Assembly (NCBI GenBank): GCA_964618975.1 | Contig: CAZUDI010000055.1 | Coordinates: 1 to 24,708 of the forward strand | Length of the DNA: 24,708 nucleotides | From: CAZUDI01 sp964618975 | GTDB lineage: Bacteria; Desulfobacterota; Desulfomonilia; UBA1062 | Direction: 5' to 3' | The notes under the pieces: generated by a model | What the model was told of the DNA's origin: nothing | Database searches by the model: none | What the model saw: only the letters and a program-made list of their open reading frames with translations | Shown: one piece after another, positions 21,965 through 24,708 of the stretch | How positions within the stretch are numbered: position 1 is the first letter of the stretch | How the letters are laid out: each line of letters opens with the position of its first letter | Position numbers and translations under genes: made by a program

Positions 21965-23704
21965 ATGCGTAAAAGGTATCTCGGCTTCATCACCACGCTC
22001 TTGCTGCTGATCCTCGGCGCCCCCGGGGCGCTGCCGGCCCAGGTGACGCTCGAGCTCGCCCTCGACCGCGACCAGGCCGCCCTGACCGACGCCGTGGTGC
22101 TGACCCTGACCATCTCCGGCACGGCCCACGGAGCAAGCGAGCCGCTAATCGCCGGGCTCGAGGACTTCCGCGTCAGCAGCGGCGGGAGCTCCACCCGGGT
22201 CAGCATCGTCAACGGCCGCAAGAGCTCCGAGATCGGCTACACCTATTACCTGCAGCCCCGTACCCAAGGCGACTTCACCCTCGGCCCGGCCCGCGTGAAA
22301 ATCCGCGGCCAGGAGTACACGAGCAACCGCGTGCGCCTGAAGGTCACGCCGCCGCCTGCGGCGTCCGTCGCGGGCCAGGGGCCGCTCCTGCTCCTCGCCG
22401 CGCTCTCGGCGGAGACGGCCTATGTCGAGCAGCCGCTGGTCTATACCCTGCGGCTTTACCGCCAGATACGGGTCTCGGACCTCACGGTGGACCTGCCCGA
22501 GCTCGAAGGGATCAGGTTCCGGCAGCTGGGGGAGGCGCGCGAGTATGTCGGCACCATCGGCTCCGAACGCTATCAGGTGCTCGAGGTGCGCTACCTGCTC
22601 GAGACCGCGCGCGCCGGGGACTTCACGCTGCCGCCGGCCACCATGCACATGAGCGCCTACGAGTCCTCCCGCTTCCGCAGCGACCCCTTCTTCGGCCTGG
22701 GCCGGGGACGCCCGGTGAGCGTGACCTCCAAAGCGCTCGCGCTGCAGGTGCGGCCCCTGCCCGAAGAAGGCCAGCCGGCGGATTTCAGCGGCCTGGTGGG
22801 GAGCTTCGAGCTGACTTCCACCCTCGAACCCCTAGCCCTTACGGCCGGCGAATCGGCCTCGCTGAGCGTCAGGGTCGCGGGCCGCGGCAACGTGCAGCGC
22901 ATTCCGGACCTGAGCCTTCCCGCCCTCGAGGGGCTCAAGGTCTACGCCGACCAGCCCGCGCTCGAGACCACCCTTGGCCCCGAGGGCATGCGCGGGGTCA
23001 AGACCATGAAGTGGGCCCTGGTGCCGCAGCAGGCGGGCAGCTACACGATCCCGCCCTTGAGGCTGACCTATTTCGACCCCGTAAGCGGCACCTACGTAAC
23101 CCTTGCCACCGAAGGCAGAGCGCTCGAGGTCCTGCCCGGGGCCCAGCCGGCCGCAGCACCGCCCACCGCAACGGCCCCCGAGGGCCGGGACGCCCGGCAG
23201 GCGGTCGAGGAGCTCGGCCATGACATCCTGCCCGCGCACACCGCAACACAGAACCTGCACCCCGGGCTTTCCCTTGCCACCCACCGGCAGCTGGCCCTGG
23301 GGCTCGTACTGGTCCCGGCCCTGGCCTGGCTGGGCCTGCTGCTGCTCCTGCACCTCAGGCAGCAAGGCGCCCGGCAGGCGGATGCAAGGCGCGCCCGCAA
23401 GGCGCTCAAGGTCTTTCGTCAGACCTGCCGCCAGGGCGCGCCCGGCCCGGCCGAGACCCTGGAGGCGCTGCGCACCTACCTCAACGCGCGCCTGGGGCTT
23501 TGCCTGGGGCTGATCACCCCCCACGAGGTGCAGGCCCTGCTCACGGCCCGCGGGGTGAGCCCGGCTAACGGCCGGGCGCTCGGGAGCGCCATCGAGCGCC
23601 TGCAGCAGCGGCTCTACTCCGGGGCCCCCGGGGGCGAGCAGGGCGCCGCGGGCGCCGATCTGCTCGCCCTCATCCGCCGCATCGACCGGGAGGTGCGCCC
23701 ATGA
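21965..23704 (+). CDS. batD: BatD, large periplasmic protein with C-terminal membrane helix
   Basis: A 579-residue BatD. After a signal peptide (about 1-25) come several Ig-like beta domains (about 25-415) with the family's SIVNGRKSSEIGYTYYLQP and KTMKWALVPQQAGSYTIPP motifs. These are followed by one membrane helix (about 440-465) and a cytoplasmic helical domain (470-579). It is expected to present a long periplasmic stalk to BatA/BatB. The start is uncertain: GTG at 21962 and ATG at 21965 are adjacent, and the ribosome site is weak; I chose the ATG. It is the only junction in the operon without an overlap (6-bp gap from batC). The stop overlaps batE by ATGA. Confidence 0.9.
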   Translation: MRKRYLGFITTLLLLILGAPGALPAQVTLELALDRDQAALTDAVVLTLTISGTAHGASEPLIAGLEDFRVSSGGSSTRVSIVNGRKSSEIGYTYYLQPRTQGDFTLGPARVKIRGQEYTSNRVRLKVTPPPAASVAGQGPLLLLAALSAETAYVEQPLVYTLRLYRQIRVSDLTVDLPELEGIRFRQLGEAREYVGTIGSERYQVLEVRYLLETARAGDFTLPPATMHMSAYESSRFRSDPFFGLGRGRPVSVTSKALALQVRPLPEEGQPADFSGLVGSFELTSTLEPLALTAGESASLSVRVAGRGNVQRIPDLSLPALEGLKVYADQPALETTLGPEGMRGVKTMKWALVPQQAGSYTIPPLRLTYFDPVSGTYVTLATEGRALEVLPGAQPAAAPPTATAPEGRDARQAVEELGHDILPAHTATQNLHPGLSLATHRQLALGLVLVPALAWLGLLLLLHLRQQGARQADARRARKALKVFRQTCRQGAPGPAETLEALRTYLNARLGLCLGLITPHEVQALLTARGVSPANGRALGSAIERLQQRLYSGAPGGEQGAAGADLLALIRRIDREVRP

Positions 23705-24639
23705 ATAAGCGCCAATCGCCTTCCATCTTCACCTCGCGTCTGAGGCAACCCCTGTGCGGGGTGCTCACCCTGGGGGTGCTCACCCGCCTCGTGCTCACAC
23801 ACGGGGTGCTTAGCCTGGCACTCGCCCTGCTGCTTTTAGGGGTGGGCGTGCCGTATGCGGCCGCGGCTACGTCAACGGCTGCAGCCGCCTCGGAGCCGGA
23901 TGCCGGGCAGCTCTTCTTCGAGGCCAACCAGGCCTACAAGGACGGCGACTACGCCCGGGCCGCCCGGCTCTACGGCCGCATCACGCAGAGCGGCCGCGCT
24001 TCGGGCCATGTCTACTACAACCTGGGCAACGCCTATTTCCGCCTGGGCGAGCCGGGGCAGGCCGTCCTCAACTACGAGCGCGCGCGTTCGCTGATCCCGC
24101 GCGACGCCGACCTCCGGTTCAACCTCGCCTATGCGCGCGAGCGCACGCGCGACGCGGTGGACCCGCCCGCGCCGCCTTTGAGCACCACCTTCTTCTGGCT
24201 GGAGCGCTTCAGCCTCGACGAGGTCCTGCTGGTCTTCTGTGTGCTCAACGCCCTCTTCTTTGCGGCGCTGATGCTGCGCCTGGCCTTTAAACGCGAGTGG
24301 ACCTTCACCCTGGCGCTTACCCTCACCGCCGTCTGGCTCATCGGCGGGGCCTCCCTGGGCGTCAAGGCCTTCCAGGCCTTGCACGACAGCCGCGCCGTGA
24401 TCGTCGCGCGCGCCGCAGCGGTGCTGGCCGGGCCCGACCCCCAGGACACCGTGCTCTTCGAGCTGCACGCCGGCACCGTGGTGGAAAGCGAACGCCGGGA
24501 GGAGGGCTGGACCTTGATCCGCTTCTCCACGGACAAGCGCGGCTGGGTGGAAAGCGCGCACCTCGCCCCCATCCGCCCCCGGGGGGCTGAAGACGCCCCC
24601 GCAAGCATCCCGCGGGGACAGGGTTCCGGGCCGGGATAA
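23701..24639 (+). CDS. batE: BatE, TPR plus SH3 membrane protein
   Basis: A 312-residue protein with a long N-terminal signal or membrane segment (about 18-56), two to three TPRs (68-150, including YYNLGNAYFRLGEPGQAVLNY), two membrane helices (about 173-194 and 200-222), and a bacterial SH3-type domain (236-291). The SH3 ends GWVESAHLAPI, the usual end of such folds. This order (TPR, membrane, SH3) is the BatE architecture. It likely closes the envelope side of the complex and may touch peptidoglycan through SH3. The signal segment is unusually long and is built of four five-residue repeats (23761-23820). No terminator is visible before the window ends. Confidence 0.88.
   Translation: MNKRQSPSIFTSRLRQPLCGVLTLGVLTRLVLTHGVLSLALALLLLGVGVPYAAAATSTAAAASEPDAGQLFFEANQAYKDGDYARAARLYGRITQSGRASGHVYYNLGNAYFRLGEPGQAVLNYERARSLIPRDADLRFNLAYARERTRDAVDPPAPPLSTTFFWLERFSLDEVLLVFCVLNALFFAALMLRLAFKREWTFTLALTLTAVWLIGGASLGVKAFQALHDSRAVIVARAAAVLAGPDPQDTVLFELHAGTVVESERREEGWTLIRFSTDKRGWVESAHLAPIRPRGAEDAPASIPRGQGSGPG
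23761..23820 (+). repeat. Four tandem 15-bp units in the batE signal segment
   Basis: Units start at 23761, 23776, 23791 and 23806; the first three begin GTGCTCAC and the last GTGCTTAG. They encode VLTLG, VLTRL, VLTHG and VLSLA, lengthening the hydrophobic N-terminus in frame. Confidence 0.8.
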
Positions 24640-24708
24640 CGCCGCGCTCAGAAAAAAAGGCCGCCGCTTGCGCTCCGAAATTCCCTTATCTTCAGGTTGC
24701 GCTTGACT

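Noticed and set aside
20840..22129. 429-codon minus-strand frame across batB/batC/batD
   Set aside because: Spans three well-supported overlapping genes on the other strand; composition reflects the BatC low-complexity tail.
1..24708. CRISPR array, tRNA, rRNA, IS element or prophage
   Set aside because: No regularly spaced repeats, no cloverleaf or rRNA-like stretch noticed, and no transposase, integrase or phage protein among the genes.

Overview
The window is GC-rich and densely coded, and reads like a chromosomal segment of a Desulfobacterota (deltaproteobacterial) anaerobe. The pointers are a sigma-54 activator C-terminus, a small membrane protein ending in a CAHCKKIRDD-type cysteine module common in that group, a complete moxR/Bat operon, a CBS-domain CLC protein, and an SDR of the hydroxyacyl-CoA dehydrogenase type. 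The lineage is inferred from gene content only. There are no rRNA, tRNA, CRISPR, transposase or phage genes.

Layout. Positions 1-246 hold the end of an enhancer-binding regulator. The minus strand then carries a sugar-isomerase-like TIM barrel (345-1085) and a CLC/CBS transporter (1223-3019). Next come a membrane-anchored lysine-methyltransferase-like protein and a DUF2889 protein, adjacent genes under a good sigma-70 promoter (3180-4422). An OmpA-family lipoprotein (4633-5391) converges on a 103-residue lipoprotein (5421-5732). A 647-bp non-coding region follows. It carries a near-consensus promoter and a foldable leader, then a 43-residue membrane peptide and a sodium:solute symporter (6380-8071).

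A convergent, tandem ThyX-like protein (8286-9944) is divergent from a MarR regulator (10280-10774). Behind MarR lie a zinc alcohol dehydrogenase and a seven-helix membrane protein. On the minus strand follow a YbdL-type methionine aminotransferase, the cysteine-module membrane protein and the SDR (12944-15840). From 16160 to 24639 an eight-gene operon runs moxR, DUF58, a BatD/DUF4381-like membrane gene, batA, batB, batC, batD, batE. Most of its junctions overlap by a few bases, so the products are probably made together as one envelope-associated AAA/VWA/TPR machine.

The least explained material is non-coding or divergent: the structured leader before the symporter, a perfect 32-bp palindrome at 8157-8188, three copies of a roughly 70-bp intergenic palindromic repeat (3111, 8221, 10791), and the ThyX-like protein whose two halves both carry degenerate signature motifs. 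I see no evidence of a large new defence or biosynthetic system. The symporter leader plus 43-residue peptide is the best candidate for something undescribed.
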